This document shows, piece by piece, positions 34,724-43,324 of a DNA stretch of 64,000 bases. A program made the translations under genes and the position numbers. A model generated the notes under the pieces. It was given only the letters and a program-made list of their open reading frames with translations. It was not told the origin of the DNA and searched no databases. The DNA is from Jiangella mangrovi (lineage in GTDB: Bacteria; Actinomycetota; Actinomycetes; Jiangellales; Jiangellaceae): positions 4,278,001 through 4,342,000 of the forward strand of contig NZ_JACHMM010000001.1 in assembly GCF_014204975.1 (NCBI RefSeq), given 5' to 3'. Position 1 is the first letter of the stretch. Every line of letters starts with the position of its first letter.

Positions 34724-35260
34724 TCAGCCGCGAGTGTGGTCCTCTACGGCGACCAGCCAAGCGTCGACCTCGCGGGGGTCGTAGCCGCGCCACACAAGGT
34801 CGAAGTGCGTGTTCGCGACCTCGGCCCGGGTCAGGGTCGTCGCCAGGGTGCCGCGCACCTCGTCGACGAATGCGTCCACCTGGTCCGGGTGATAGCCCCG
34901 GCCGAACCGGGGCCGGGCGAAGCGGCTGCCGCGCTCCCGGCCGGCGACGGCGAGCAACGCGGCCCGCTCCGCCGCACTCGGCGGCGACGACGACGGCGGC
35001 TCGGCGACCGCGGGCGGGGTCGGGGCGACGGACAGCCGGGCGATCACGTCGTCGAGGTACTCGTCGACGGAGCGCATGTCGTACCCGGCGCGCAGCCGCA
35101 CCGCCGTGAACTGGACCTGGCGCACCTCGTCGTCGGAGAGGGTGGTACCCAGGGTGGCCCGGATCCGGTCGACGAACGCGTCGACCTCGGCGATGTCGTA
35201 GCCCTCGGAGAGTCGCACGACGGTGAAGCGCTCCCCCGGCGGCAGGTCCTCGGGCCTCAC
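34724..35260 (-). CDS. Protein with four DivIVA-type motifs
   Basis: A 178-residue protein built of four short DivIVA-domain motifs of the form F-x-x-x-R-x-x-x-GYD-x-x-EVD-x-F/Y. They are FTVVRLSEGYDIAEVDAFVD (residues 12-31), FTAVRLRAGYDMRSVDEYLD (about 51-70), FARPRFGRGYHPDQVDAFVD (about 114-133) and FDLVWRGYDPREVDAWL (about 152-168). A proline/serine linker separates the two pairs. It lacks the long coiled coil of true DivIVA/Wag31, so it may be a helper or a regulator of polar growth. GTG start; it overlaps the peptidase gene upstream (GTGA). Function is unproven. Confidence 0.82.
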   Translation of the reverse strand: MRPEDLPPGERFTVVRLSEGYDIAEVDAFVDRIRATLGTTLSDDEVRQVQFTAVRLRAGYDMRSVDEYLDDVIARLSVAPTPPAVAEPPSSSPPSAAERAALLAVAGRERGSRFARPRFGRGYHPDQVDAFVDEVRGTLATTLTRAEVANTHFDLVWRGYDPREVDAWLVAVEDHTRG

Positions 35261-36546
35261 ACTTCACCCCGGTTCATCCGGATCAGCCGGTCGATGACGT
35301 CCTCGGTCTCGCGCAGGCCGTCGTGCTCGTGGGCGTTGGTCTCCCAGGCACGCAGCCCGCGCACCCGCGCCACCGTGTCGCGGGACAGCCCGGCGTCGAC
35401 GTACATGTCCTCGGTGTAGAGGGCGGCCGCGACCGGGACCTCGTTGGCGGCCAGCCGGTCGAGGTCGTAGAGCGGACCCCACTCGCGCTCCGCCAGCAGG
35501 TCGGCGGCCGCCCGAAGCGGCACCAGCGCGGGGTCGTGCTCGAACATCCAGGGATAGATCATCTCGCCGGTGAGCAGCAGCGGGTCGGCGTCCGGACCGA
35601 ACTGCGGCAGCCCCGCACCCACCCGCTCGGCCGACCAGCGGGTGGCGGTCTCGTGCGCGTAGCAGGCCTCGTGCAGGACGGCGTACAGCGGCCCGCTCGC
35701 GAACGACAGCGTCTCCCAGGCGCCGACGAGGAAGGTGTCGGACAGCACGCCGTCGGCGGCGAACGCCTCCTCGAGCAGGTACGCCAGCCCGGGGATCGCC
35801 GAGTTCGCGCCCAGCCCGTGCCCCAGCGCCTGCAGCCGCGGCACCGTCAGCCGCGACCCGTCGGGCAGCCGCACATCATGGTCCCGCACATGATCGGCGA
35901 CGGCGGACAGCCGCTCCCGCGCCCACGGGAAGGCGGCGTGGAACTGCGCGTTCTTCCGCTCGACGGTGCGGTAGGTGGCGGCGTAGACGTCGTCGGCGCC
36001 GACGGCGACCGGGGCCAGCCCGCCGGTCAGCATGACCGACGCCAGCCCCTCGGGCGCGAACGACAGATAGGTCAGCGAGCAGAACCCGCCGTAGGACTGC
36101 CCGAGCACGTGCCACGCGGTGTCCTCGCCGGCCAGCTGACGCCGCACCAGCTCGGAGTCGGCCACGATCGCGTCGGCCCGGAAGTGCGCCAGGTACTCCG
36201 CCTGGGCGGCGGCATCACCGCGAGCAGACAGCGTCGCCGCCGTCGCCGGCGTCGACCGGCCGGTGCCGCGCTGGTCGAGCAGCAGCACCCGGAAGTCCTC
36301 GACCGCCCGGCCGACCCAGCCCGACGCGCCGGCCGGCCGGGTCGCCTTGCCGCCCGGCCCGCCCTGCAGGAACAGCAGCCACGGCCGGTCCTTGTCCGGA
36401 TCGGACGCCGACACGACCTCGCGCGCGTAGAGCCGGATGGTCTCGCCGCCGGCCCCGCCGGCATGCGACAGCGGCACGTCGAACCAGTGGTCCCGCAGGA
36501 CCAGTCCGCCCAGGCGGACGGAGCCGTCGCGCCCGGCCGGGATCAC
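35257..36546 (-). CDS. pip: Prolyl iminopeptidase-type alpha/beta hydrolase (S33)
   Basis: A 429-residue S33 peptidase of the actinomycete PIP type that releases N-terminal proline from peptides. The oxyanion motif is WLLFLQGGPGG (about residues 56-66), the nucleophile is in HVLGQSYGGFCSL (GxSxG, about 144-156) and GTGRSTPATA follows DQR. The catalytic Asp and His lie in the C-terminal third (the histidine in WETNAHEHDGLRET). It has the helical cap domain typical of the family and no signal peptide, so it is cytoplasmic. GTG start overlaps the fabI stop (GTGA), linking it to fatty-acid genes in one operon. Confidence 0.9.
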   Translation of the reverse strand: MIPAGRDGSVRLGGLVLRDHWFDVPLSHAGGAGGETIRLYAREVVSASDPDKDRPWLLFLQGGPGGKATRPAGASGWVGRAVEDFRVLLLDQRGTGRSTPATAATLSARGDAAAQAEYLAHFRADAIVADSELVRRQLAGEDTAWHVLGQSYGGFCSLTYLSFAPEGLASVMLTGGLAPVAVGADDVYAATYRTVERKNAQFHAAFPWARERLSAVADHVRDHDVRLPDGSRLTVPRLQALGHGLGANSAIPGLAYLLEEAFAADGVLSDTFLVGAWETLSFASGPLYAVLHEACYAHETATRWSAERVGAGLPQFGPDADPLLLTGEMIYPWMFEHDPALVPLRAAADLLAEREWGPLYDLDRLAANEVPVAAALYTEDMYVDAGLSRDTVARVRGLRAWETNAHEHDGLRETEDVIDRLIRMNRGEV

Positions 36547-37307
36547 GCGCCCACCGCGTGCACACCGCCGTCGACGTGGATGACCTCACCGGTGGTCTTG
36601 GGGAACCAGTCCGACAGCAGCGCGACGACGCCGCGGGCGCCGGGCTCGGGGTCGGACAGGTCCCAGCCCAGCGGCGCGCGGTCGTTCCAGACGCCCTCGA
36701 AGTCGGTGAACCCGGGGATCGAGCGCGCCGCCATGGTCTTCACCGGCCCGGCCGAGATGAGGTTCACCCGCACGTTCTGCGGCCCCAGGTACTTGGCCAG
36801 GTAGCGCGCCGTCGCCTCGAGGCCGGCCTTCGCGACGCCCATCCAGTCGTACCCGGGCCAGGCCACCTGTGCGTCGAAGTCCATGCCGACGACGGAGCCG
36901 CCGTCGGGCATCAGCGGCAGCGTCGCCATGGTCAGCGACTTCAGCGAGTACGTCGACGCGTGGATGGCGGTCGAGACGTCCTCGAACGGCGTCTCGAGGA
37001 ACGCGCCACCGAGCGCCGTCTGCGGCGCGAAGCCGACGGAGTGGACGACGCCGTCGAGCCCGTCGACGTGCTCGCCGACGCGGGCCGCCAGGGAGTCGAG
37101 CTGCTCGGTACTGGTGACGTCCAGCTCGACCACCGGCGCGGGCGTCGGCAGCCGCTTGGCGATCCGCTCGACCAGGCTCATGCGGCCGAAGCCGGTGAGC
37201 ACGACGGTGGCGCCCTGCTCCTGCGCCAGCCTCGCCACGTGGAAGGCGAACGACGACTCCGTCAGGACCCCGGTGACCAGGATCCGCTTGCCCTCGAGAA
37301 TGCCCAT
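36543..37307 (-). CDS. fabI: Enoyl-[acyl-carrier-protein] reductase (NADH), InhA/FabI type
   Basis: A 254-residue SDR enzyme performing the last reduction of the fatty-acid elongation cycle. It begins with the FabI-type nucleotide motif GKRILVTGVLTESSFAFHVA (G-x5-S rather than the classical GxxxGxG), then DGVVHSVGFAPQTALGG with the conserved SVGFAP block, and the catalytic Tyr/Lys pair in YDWMGVAKAGLEATARYLAK. This arrangement is InhA-like as in mycobacteria. The ATG overlaps the fabG stop by one base (TGATG), so the two are coupled. InhA is the isoniazid target; susceptibility is not predicted here. Confidence 0.95.
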   Translation of the reverse strand: MGILEGKRILVTGVLTESSFAFHVARLAQEQGATVVLTGFGRMSLVERIAKRLPTPAPVVELDVTSTEQLDSLAARVGEHVDGLDGVVHSVGFAPQTALGGAFLETPFEDVSTAIHASTYSLKSLTMATLPLMPDGGSVVGMDFDAQVAWPGYDWMGVAKAGLEATARYLAKYLGPQNVRVNLISAGPVKTMAARSIPGFTDFEGVWNDRAPLGWDLSDPEPGARGVVALLSDWFPKTTGEVIHVDGGVHAVGA

Positions 37308-38011
37308 CAGTGACCCATCCCCAATCCGCCGTCCACCGGAATGACCGCACCCGTCACGTACGCCGCGTCCTCGCTCGCCACCCAGCGCACGACCCGCGCC
37401 ACCTCGTCGGCGCTGGCGTACCGGCCGAGCGGGATGCCGGCCAGGATCTCCTTGCGCCGCTCCTCGGTGAGCTCGGCCGTCATGTCCGACTCGACGAACC
37501 CGGGGGCGACGACGTTGGCGGTGATGTTGCGGCTGCCCAGCTCGCGGGCCATGGACCGGGCCAGGCCGACCAGGCCGGCCTTGCTCGCCGCGTAGTTCAT
37601 CTGCCCCGGCGAGCCCAGCAGGCCCACGACGCTGGAGATGAACACGACCCGGCCGTTGCGGGCCCGGAGCATGCCCTTGGCGGCCCGCTTGGCGACGCGG
37701 AACGCGCCCGTCAGGTTGGTGTCGAGCACGTCGGTGAAGTCGGACTCGCTCATCCGCAGCAGCAGCGTGTCGCGGGTGATGCCGGCGTTGGCCACCAGCA
37801 CCTCGACAGGCCCCTGTGCGGCCTCGACCTGGGTGAACGCCGCGTCGACGGACTCCGCGTCGGTGACGTCGCACAGCACACCCGCCAGTCCCTCGGGCGG
37901 CTCGCCGCTGCGGTGGGTGACGGTGACGTCGTCACCGGCCTGCGCGAACGAGCGCGCGATGGCCAACCCGATGCCGCGGTTCCCACCGGTCACCAGTACC
38001 GACCGACCCAC
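37307..38011 (-). CDS. fabG: 3-oxoacyl-[acyl-carrier-protein] reductase (FabG/MabA type)
   Basis: A 234-residue SDR reductase that reduces beta-ketoacyl-ACP with NADPH. The cofactor motif is VLVTGGNRGIGLAIARSFAQ, then LVANAGITRDTLLLRMSESD, the active serine in VVFISSVVGLLGSPG and YAASKAGLVGLARSMA with catalytic Tyr and Lys, closing with GAVIPVDGGLGMGH. Together with fabI it corresponds to the mycobacterial mabA-inhA pair. GTG start with AAGGAG about 6 nt upstream. It is the first gene of the fabG-fabI-pip-DivIVA-motif operon. Confidence 0.95.
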   Translation of the reverse strand: MGRSVLVTGGNRGIGLAIARSFAQAGDDVTVTHRSGEPPEGLAGVLCDVTDAESVDAAFTQVEAAQGPVEVLVANAGITRDTLLLRMSESDFTDVLDTNLTGAFRVAKRAAKGMLRARNGRVVFISSVVGLLGSPGQMNYAASKAGLVGLARSMARELGSRNITANVVAPGFVESDMTAELTEERRKEILAGIPLGRYASADEVARVVRWVASEDAAYVTGAVIPVDGGLGMGH

Positions 38012-38084
38012 GTGTGCTCCTTCTCTGGTCTGCGAACGACGGCGCCGACGCTACCGGATACCGGACGAATCCCCGGCCAGGGCG

Positions 38085-38294
38085 TCAGGCGTCCTCGAGG
38101 CGGAAGCCCACCTTCATGCCGACCTGGAAGTGCTGCACGTCGCCGTCGACGATCTGCCCGCGGATCTCGGTCACCTCGAACCAGTCGAGGTGGCGCAGCG
38201 TCTGGGCGGCCCGGCCGATGCCGTTGCGCACCGCCTCGTCGATCCCCTCGCTGGACGTGCCGACGATCTCGGTCACCCGGTAGGTACGGTTCAT
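38085..38294 (-). CDS. Dodecin (flavin/CoA-storage protein)
   Basis: A 69-residue dodecin, a small protein that assembles into a hollow dodecamer binding flavins and, in bacteria, sometimes coenzyme A. Sequence: YRVTEIVGTSSEGIDEAVRN, then LRHLDWFEVTEIRGQI with the conserved tryptophan that stacks on the flavin, and the final VGMKVGFRLED strand. Family length is normal. The start is ATG at 38294 with GGAAAT-type purines upstream; an in-frame extension of 18 residues is rejected. It is monocistronic, divergent from the DUF3099 gene. Confidence 0.95.
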   Translation of the reverse strand: MNRTYRVTEIVGTSSEGIDEAVRNGIGRAAQTLRHLDWFEVTEIRGQIVDGDVQHFQVGMKVGFRLEDA

Positions 38295-38358
38295 GGCGAT
38301 TTCCTTTCGTCGCGCCGGACGATGGCGGCCCGGCTGCATCGATCGCACGATTCTGGCC

Positions 38359-38364
38359 TACCGT
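38359..38364 (+). promoter_or_regulatory. -10 hexamer TACCGT, leaderless promoter of the DUF3099 gene
   Basis: TACCGT with 6 nt to GTG 38371. A competing start at GTG 38416 has a GGAG site 7 nt upstream, so both are possible. Confidence 0.45.
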
Positions 38365-38370
38365 GGAACC

Positions 38371-38706
38371 GTGAATGGGACGGGTCGACACCACGGTCAA
38401 CGCCGGAGTGATCCTGTGCCGTCGGTCACTACGGCCGCGGCACCGCACAGTGACGATCTCGCCAGCCGGCAGCGGCGCTATCTGATCATGATGGGCATCA
38501 GAATCGCCTGTCTCCCGCTCGCCGTCGTCACTCAGGGTTGGCTTCGGTGGGTGTTCATCCTGGGTGCGGTCGTGCTGCCCTATGTCGCCGTCGTCATCGC
38601 CAACGCCGCCAGCCAGCCGCGCCGAAGCGCGCTCTCACCAGTGGTTCCGCCGCCGCGGCTGGCCCTTCCTCCCGGCGCGTCGACCAAAGATCGAATCGAA
38701 CATTGA
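38371..38706 (+). CDS. DUF3099-family small membrane protein
   Basis: A 111-residue protein of the DUF3099 family, conserved in actinomycetes and of unknown function. The family core is DDLASRQRRYLIMMGIRIAC followed by two membrane helices (LPLAVVTQGWLRWVFILGAV and VLPYVAVVIANA) and a short proline-rich tail. The N-terminal polar stretch is variable. I place the start at GTG 38371 because of the TACCGT -10 at 6 nt; GTG 38416 (96 residues, GGAG site) is a good alternative that would begin closer to the conserved part. It is divergent from dodecin and convergent with moaA. Confidence 0.8.
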   Translation: MNGTGRHHGQRRSDPVPSVTTAAAPHSDDLASRQRRYLIMMGIRIACLPLAVVTQGWLRWVFILGAVVLPYVAVVIANAASQPRRSALSPVVPPPRLALPPGASTKDRIEH

Positions 38707-38728
38707 CAGGGCCTTCCGAAGTGGTTGT

Positions 38729-38760
38729 GGAACGTGCAATACTCCCCAGGCGCACGTTCC
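38729..38760. terminator. 9-bp hairpin in the DUF3099 / moaA convergent gap
   Basis: GGAACGTGC and GCACGTTCC form a perfect stem with a 14-nt loop. It lies 23 nt after the DUF3099 stop in an AT-richer 181-bp gap. Probable terminator; bidirectional use possible. Confidence 0.5.
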
Positions 38761-38887
38761 GTATTCCCCCGTCGGTGCGTTGCGTACCGGCGACGTCGGG
38801 CGGCTTCCCCCGTGGCTGCCCGGCGTCGTCCTCATCTACCGGCCAATGTGTCGAATCTCACCTGGTCAACCGCTGAATTTGCGGTTA

Positions 38888-39877
38888 TTACCCGCCTATA
38901 GCGGACATCGGCCGCGACGGCTGCAAGAACCCCGGGTCATCGATGCCGTGACCGGCCGCCTTGCCCGCCATGGCGACCTCCCAGCGACGCGCCAGCTCGG
39001 CGTCGTCGGCACCGTCGCGCATGGCCCCGCGCAGGTCCGATTCCTCGCGCGCGAAGAGGCAGTTGCGCACCTGTCCCTCGGCCGTGAGGCGGGTCCGGTC
39101 GCAGTTCCCGCAGAACGGCCGGGTGACCGACGCGATGACGCCGACGCGGGCCGGGCCGCCGCCCACGAGCCAGGTCTCGGCCGGCGCGCTGCCCCGTTCG
39201 ACGTCGCCCACCGGGGTGAGGTCGAACACGCTCTGTAGCGACGCCAGGATCTCCTCGGCCGTCACCATGGTCGAGCGGTCCCAGCCGTGCTGCGCGTCGA
39301 GCGGCATCTGCTCGATGAAGCGCAGCTCGTAGCCGTGCTCGAGCGCCCACGCGAGCAGCTCGGGTGCCTCGTCGTCGTTGAGGCCGCGCATGAGGACGGC
39401 GTTGATCTTGACGGGCTCGAGCCCGGCGTCACGCGCCGCGGCCAGTCCGGCCAGGACGTCGTCGAGCCGGCGGCGGTGCGTCAGCGCCTCGAACCGGTCG
39501 GCGCGCAGGGTGTCGAGGGAGCCGTTGACGCGGTCGAGGCCGGCCTCGGCCAGCGCCACGGTCGTGCGGGCGAGCCCGACGGCGTTGGTGGTGAGCGACA
39601 GCTCGGGGCGCGGGTCGAGCCGGGCGCAGGCGGCGACGATGTCGACCAGCCCGCGGCGCAGCAGTGGCTCGCCGCCGGTGAACCGGACCTCGCGCACACC
39701 CAGCCGCTCGACGGCGATGCGGACCAGCCGCACGACCTCGTCGTCGGTGAGGATGTCCTGGCGCGGCAGCCAGGCCAGGCCCTCTTCGGGCATGCAGTAG
39801 GTGCAGCGCAGGTTGCACCGATCGGTCAGAGACACCCGCAGGTCAGTGGCCACGCGTCCATATCGGTCTACCAGCAC
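38888..39877 (-). CDS. moaA: GTP 3',8-cyclase (molybdenum cofactor biosynthesis protein A)
   Basis: A 329-residue radical SAM enzyme that starts Moco synthesis from GTP. The SAM-binding cluster motif is [15 protein letters not shown] near residues 20-34 (CxxxCxxC) and the second Fe-S cluster motif is [21 protein letters not shown] near residues 253-273 (CxxC, then a further Cys). [13 protein letters not shown] and TTNAVGLA are conserved. One oddity is RVNGSLDTL, where the family usually has V or I in place of G. Start GTG with TAGGCT 6 nt upstream, leaderless-type. Divergent from SURF1. No other mo genes lie in the window. Confidence 0.95.
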   Translation of the reverse strand: MLVDRYGRVATDLRVSLTDRCNLRCTYCMPEEGLAWLPRQDILTDDEVVRLVRIAVERLGVREVRFTGGEPLLRRGLVDIVAACARLDPRPELSLTTNAVGLARTTVALAEAGLDRVNGSLDTLRADRFEALTHRRRLDDVLAGLAAARDAGLEPVKINAVLMRGLNDDEAPELLAWALEHGYELRFIEQMPLDAQHGWDRSTMVTAEEILASLQSVFDLTPVGDVERGSAPAETWLVGGGPARVGVIASVTRPFCGNCDRTRLTAEGQVRNCLFAREESDLRGAMRDGADDAELARRWEVAMAGKAAGHGIDDPGFLQPSRPMSAIGG

Positions 39878-39883
39878 CGTTCC

Positions 39884-39889
39884 AGCCTA
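39884..39889 (-). promoter_or_regulatory. -10 hexamer TAGGCT, leaderless promoter of moaA
   Basis: TAGGCT on the minus strand, 6 nt before the GTG; no ribosome site. It faces away from the SURF1 -10 at 39933. Confidence 0.5.
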
Positions 39890-39932
39890 AGCCTCTGTGC
39901 GCCCCGATGCCGCCCTCGTCCACCACCCGGCG

Positions 39933-39938
39933 TACCGT
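39933..39938 (+). promoter_or_regulatory. -10 hexamer TACCGT, leaderless promoter of the SURF1 gene
   Basis: TACCGT with 7 nt to GTG 39946. This favours GTG 39946 over the in-frame ATG 39907. Confidence 0.5.
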
Positions 39939-39945
39939 CGTGGGC

Positions 39946-40713
39946 GTGTACAGGTTCCTGGCGTCGCGGCGATGGCTGGTGCGCACGCTCGCCGGAGTGC
40001 TGCTGGTGCTGGTCTGCGTGCGGCTCGGGCTGTGGCAGCTCGACCGCAACGAGCAGCGGCAGGACCGCAACGCCGTCATCGAGGCCAACGTCGACGGCGA
40101 CCCCGTGCCGGCCGCGCAGCTGGTGCCACCGGGCGAGCCGCTGGCCACCGGCGACGAGTGGAGCACCGTCCAGGTCACCGGCCACTGGGACGTCGACAAC
40201 GAGCTGCGGCTGCGGCTGCGCCCGGTCGACGGCACGCGCGGCGTGCACGCGCTGACACCGTTGGTCACCGACGACGGTCCCGCCCTGCTGGTCGACCGCG
40301 GGTTCGTCGCCGCCGACGGCCGCGACGACGACCAGATCGAGCTGCCCGCCCCGCCCACCGGCGAGGTCACCGTCACCGCACGGGTCCGGCACAGCGAGTC
40401 CGGGCACGACGGCGTCGACCCGTCCACCGGCGCGGTCCGGTTCGTCGACGTCGGGACGATCGAGGCCGGGCTGCCCTACCCGCTCTACGGCGCCTGGGGC
40501 GAGCTGATCACCCAGGATCCAGAGCCGGCCACCGCGCTGCAGCTCATCGACCCGCCGTCGCAGGAGTCCGGGCCGCACCTGTCCTACGCCATCCAGTGGT
40601 TCCTGTTCGCCGTCGTCGGCGTGGGTGGGTTCGTCCTGCTCATCCGGGCCGAGGCGCGCGGCCGTGACGAGACACACGAGCAGGACGCGCCGCAGACACC
40701 GGCGCGAACCTAG
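39946..40713 (+). CDS. SURF1-family cytochrome-oxidase assembly protein
   Basis: A 255-residue membrane protein of the SURF1 family that aids assembly of the aa3-type cytochrome c oxidase. N-terminal helix about residues 11-30 (RTLAGVLLVLVCVRLGLWQL), an exposed domain with the family blocks VQVTGHWD, LRLRPVDGTRGVHALTPLVT and LLVDRGFVAA, and a C-terminal helix (WFLFAVVGVGGFVLLIRAEA). Start GTG 39946 begins VYRFLASRRW, matching the usual start of actinomycete homologues; an ATG 39 nt upstream is rejected. The short polar C-terminal tail is variable. Oxidase genes are not in the window. Confidence 0.9.
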   Translation: MYRFLASRRWLVRTLAGVLLVLVCVRLGLWQLDRNEQRQDRNAVIEANVDGDPVPAAQLVPPGEPLATGDEWSTVQVTGHWDVDNELRLRLRPVDGTRGVHALTPLVTDDGPALLVDRGFVAADGRDDDQIELPAPPTGEVTVTARVRHSESGHDGVDPSTGAVRFVDVGTIEAGLPYPLYGAWGELITQDPEPATALQLIDPPSQESGPHLSYAIQWFLFAVVGVGGFVLLIRAEARGRDETHEQDAPQTPART

Positions 40714-40735
40714 GCCGTCGGGTACTAATGGAGGG

Positions 40736-42523
40736 ATGACGGGTCTCATCGAGGACCACGGCATCATCGGCGACCTGCACACCGCGGCGCTCGTCGACCG
40801 TGACGGCACCATCGACTGGCTCTGCCTGCCGCGGTTCGACTCCGCCGCCTGCTTCGCCTCGCTGCTCGGCACCCCCAAGCACGGGTTCTGGCGCATCGCG
40901 CCCATCGGCGCCGGCCAGGCCGACCGCCGCTGGTACCGCGGCGACACCCTGATCCTCGAGCACGTCTGGGACACCCCGCACGGCAGCGTCAAGGTCATCG
41001 ACTTCATGCCGCCGAGCACCGGGCAGCACGACGTCGTCCGCATCGTCGAGGGGCTGTCCGGCCGGGTGCCCATGCACAGCGAGCTGCGGCTGCGCTTCGA
41101 CTACGGCCGCTCGGTGCCGTGGGTGCACCGCGAGAACGGCCTCATCGTCGGCGTCGCCGGGCCCGACTCCGTCGCGCTGCACTGCGAGGTGCCGACGTAC
41201 GGGCGGGCGCTGACGACGCACTCCGACTTCACCGTCGGCGAGGGCGAGCGCCTCAGCTTCGTCCTCGCCTGGGGCCCGTCACACGACCCGCCCGAGTCCC
41301 CCGTCGACGCCCTGCAGGCCCTGGACGCCACGGAGAAGTTCTGGACCGGCTGGGCGGCCCAGTGCACCTACGACGGCCCGTACCGCGACGCCGTCATGCG
41401 CTCGCTGCTCACCCTCAAGGCGCTGACGTACGAGCCCACCGGCGGCATCGTCGCCGCACCCACCACGTCGCTGCCCGAGAACATCGGCGGCGTGCGCAAC
41501 TGGGACTACCGGTACTGCTGGCTGCGCGACTCCGCGTTCACCCTGGACGCGCTGATCCGCAGCGGCTACGTCGACGAGGCGCGGGCCTGGCGCGACTGGC
41601 TGATCCGGGCCATCGGCGGCGACCCCGGCGACCTGCAGATCATGTACGGCATCAGCGGCGAGCGGCGGCTGCAGGAGTACCAGATCGACTGGCTGCCCGG
41701 CTATGAGAGCTCGAGCCCGGTCCGCGTCGGCAACGCGGCCGCGGAACAGCTGCAGATCGACGTCTACGGCGAGGTCATCGACACGCTGGCCCGCGCGCAC
41801 CAGCACGGGCTGACGCTCGAACGGCACGTGTGGGCGCTGCAGGAGAAGCTGCTGCAGCACCTCGAGGGCGCCTGGAGCCAGCCCGACGAGGGCCTCTGGG
41901 AGATCCGCGGGCCGCGCCGGCACTTCGTCCACTCCAAGGTCATGGCGTGGGTGGCGGCCGACCGCGCCGTCGCCGCCCTGCAGAACGACGGCGTCAGCGG
42001 CCAGCCGGACCGGTGGAAGGCGCTGCGCGCGACGATCATGAACGACGTCGTCAAGAACGGCTACGACGCCTCGCGCAACACGTTCACCCAGTCCTACGGC
42101 CACCCGGCGCTCGACGCCGCGCTGCTGCAGATCCCCATCGTCGGCTTCCTGCCACCCGACGACCCGCGCGTCGTCGGCACCGTCGACGCCATCTCCAAGG
42201 ACCTGTGCACCGACACCGGCCTGGTGCTGCGCTACCGCACCGAGCACGACGTCGACGGCCTGCCCGGCGACGAGGGCGCCTTCCTGGCCTGCTCGTTCTG
42301 GCTGGTCGAGGCGCTGCACCTGACCGGGCGGACCGAGCGGGCGCGGGAGCTGTTCGAGCACCTGCTGAGCCTGCGCAACGACCTCGGGCTGCTGGCCGAG
42401 GAGTTCGACCCGCGCATCGGCCGCATGGTCGGCAACTTCCCGCAGGCGCTCAGCCACATCCCGCTGGTGACGGCGGCCTACCTGCTGTCCGAGATGGGGC
42501 GGCCCGCTACGGGCCACGCCTGA
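40736..42523 (+). CDS. GH15-family glycoside hydrolase (trehalase/glucoamylase-like)
   Basis: A 595-residue cytoplasmic glycoside hydrolase of family 15, related to actinomycete trehalases and glucoamylases. The N-terminal beta-sandwich domain starts LIEDHGIIGDLHTAALVDRD with DGTIDWLCLPRFDS. The (alpha/alpha)6 catalytic domain has PENIGGVRNWDYRYCWLRDS (near residues 245-264), the block LQEYQIDWLPGYESSSPVRV, and the acid or base glutamate region in LGLLAEEFDPRIGRMVGNFP. A signal peptide is absent. The ATG is placed by homology; GGAGGG directly precedes it and is too close for a classical site. Upstream gene is SURF1, 22 bp away. Likely trehalose or maltooligosaccharide use; not proved. Confidence 0.9.
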   Translation: MTGLIEDHGIIGDLHTAALVDRDGTIDWLCLPRFDSAACFASLLGTPKHGFWRIAPIGAGQADRRWYRGDTLILEHVWDTPHGSVKVIDFMPPSTGQHDVVRIVEGLSGRVPMHSELRLRFDYGRSVPWVHRENGLIVGVAGPDSVALHCEVPTYGRALTTHSDFTVGEGERLSFVLAWGPSHDPPESPVDALQALDATEKFWTGWAAQCTYDGPYRDAVMRSLLTLKALTYEPTGGIVAAPTTSLPENIGGVRNWDYRYCWLRDSAFTLDALIRSGYVDEARAWRDWLIRAIGGDPGDLQIMYGISGERRLQEYQIDWLPGYESSSPVRVGNAAAEQLQIDVYGEVIDTLARAHQHGLTLERHVWALQEKLLQHLEGAWSQPDEGLWEIRGPRRHFVHSKVMAWVAADRAVAALQNDGVSGQPDRWKALRATIMNDVVKNGYDASRNTFTQSYGHPALDAALLQIPIVGFLPPDDPRVVGTVDAISKDLCTDTGLVLRYRTEHDVDGLPGDEGAFLACSFWLVEALHLTGRTERARELFEHLLSLRNDLGLLAEEFDPRIGRMVGNFPQALSHIPLVTAAYLLSEMGRPATGHA

Positions 42524-42529
42524 CGGTCC

Positions 42530-42535
42530 TAGGAT
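42530..42535 (+). promoter_or_regulatory. -10 hexamer TAGGAT, leaderless promoter of the SDR gene
   Basis: TAGGAT with 8 nt to ATG 42544; no ribosome site. Confidence 0.5.
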
Positions 42536-42543
42536 CGTCGACC

Positions 42544-43308
42544 ATGGATCTCGGGCTGAAGGATCGCGTCTACATCGTCACCGGCGGCACCCGCGGGCTC
42601 GGCCGGGCCGGTGCCGAGGCGCTCGTCGCCGACGGCGCCCGGCTGGTGCTGGCATCGCGGTCGCAGGAGTCGGTCGACGCCGCGGTGTCCGACCTGGGCG
42701 GCGACGGCGTCGCGGCCGGGCTGGCCGCCGACAACGCCGACCCGTCGACCCCGGAGCGGCTGGCCGACCTCGCGCTGGACCGGTTCGGCCGGCTCGACGG
42801 CGCCCTCGTCAGCGTCGGCGGGCCGCCCGCCGGTCGCGTGGTCGACCTCGACGACGACCAGTGGCGGGCCGCCTTCGAGAGCGTATTCCTCGGCGCCGTG
42901 CGCGTGGCCCGCGTGGTCGCGTCGCGGCTGTCCGGCGGCGGTGCGCTGGCGTTCGTGCTGTCCAGTTCGGTGAAGGCGCCCATCGCCGGGCTCGCCGCGT
43001 CCAACGGGCTCCGGCCCGGCCTCGCGATGGTCGTCAAGCAGCTGGCCGACGAGCTGGGGCCCGACGGCGTGCGCACGGTCGGACTGCTGCCCGGCAGCGT
43101 CGAGACCGACCGCCTGCGCGAGCTGGCGGCGATGTCCGGCCGCGACCCCGAAGAGGTCAAGGCGGCCGCGTCGAAGACCATCCCGCTGCGCCGCTACGGC
43201 CGGCCCGAGGAGTTCGGCCGTGTCGCGGCGTTCGTCCTCTCCCCCGCCGCGTCCTACGTCACCGGCTCCGTCATCGCCGTCGACGGCGGGTCGATCCGCT
43301 CGCTCTGA
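42544..43308 (+). CDS. SDR-family oxidoreductase lacking the usual Tyr/Lys pair
   Basis: A 254-residue short-chain dehydrogenase with the Rossmann motif VYIVTGGTRGLGRAGAEALV and SVGGPPAGRVVD. The serine strand is FVLSSSVKAPIAGL. Where most SDRs have Tyr-x3-Lys the sequence reads LAASNGLRPGLAMVVKQLAD: the tyrosine position has no Tyr and the lysine is shifted or missing. This is a known atypical subgroup of FabG-like SDRs, so it may bind a cofactor and act as a modified reductase. C-terminus SYVTGSVIAVDGG is normal. Substrate unknown. It ends before a 172-bp palindromic element. Confidence 0.88.
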   Translation: MDLGLKDRVYIVTGGTRGLGRAGAEALVADGARLVLASRSQESVDAAVSDLGGDGVAAGLAADNADPSTPERLADLALDRFGRLDGALVSVGGPPAGRVVDLDDDQWRAAFESVFLGAVRVARVVASRLSGGGALAFVLSSSVKAPIAGLAASNGLRPGLAMVVKQLADELGPDGVRTVGLLPGSVETDRLRELAAMSGRDPEEVKAAASKTIPLRRYGRPEEFGRVAAFVLSPAASYVTGSVIAVDGGSIRSL

Positions 43309-43324
43309 TCGCCGCCCCCGCCTC

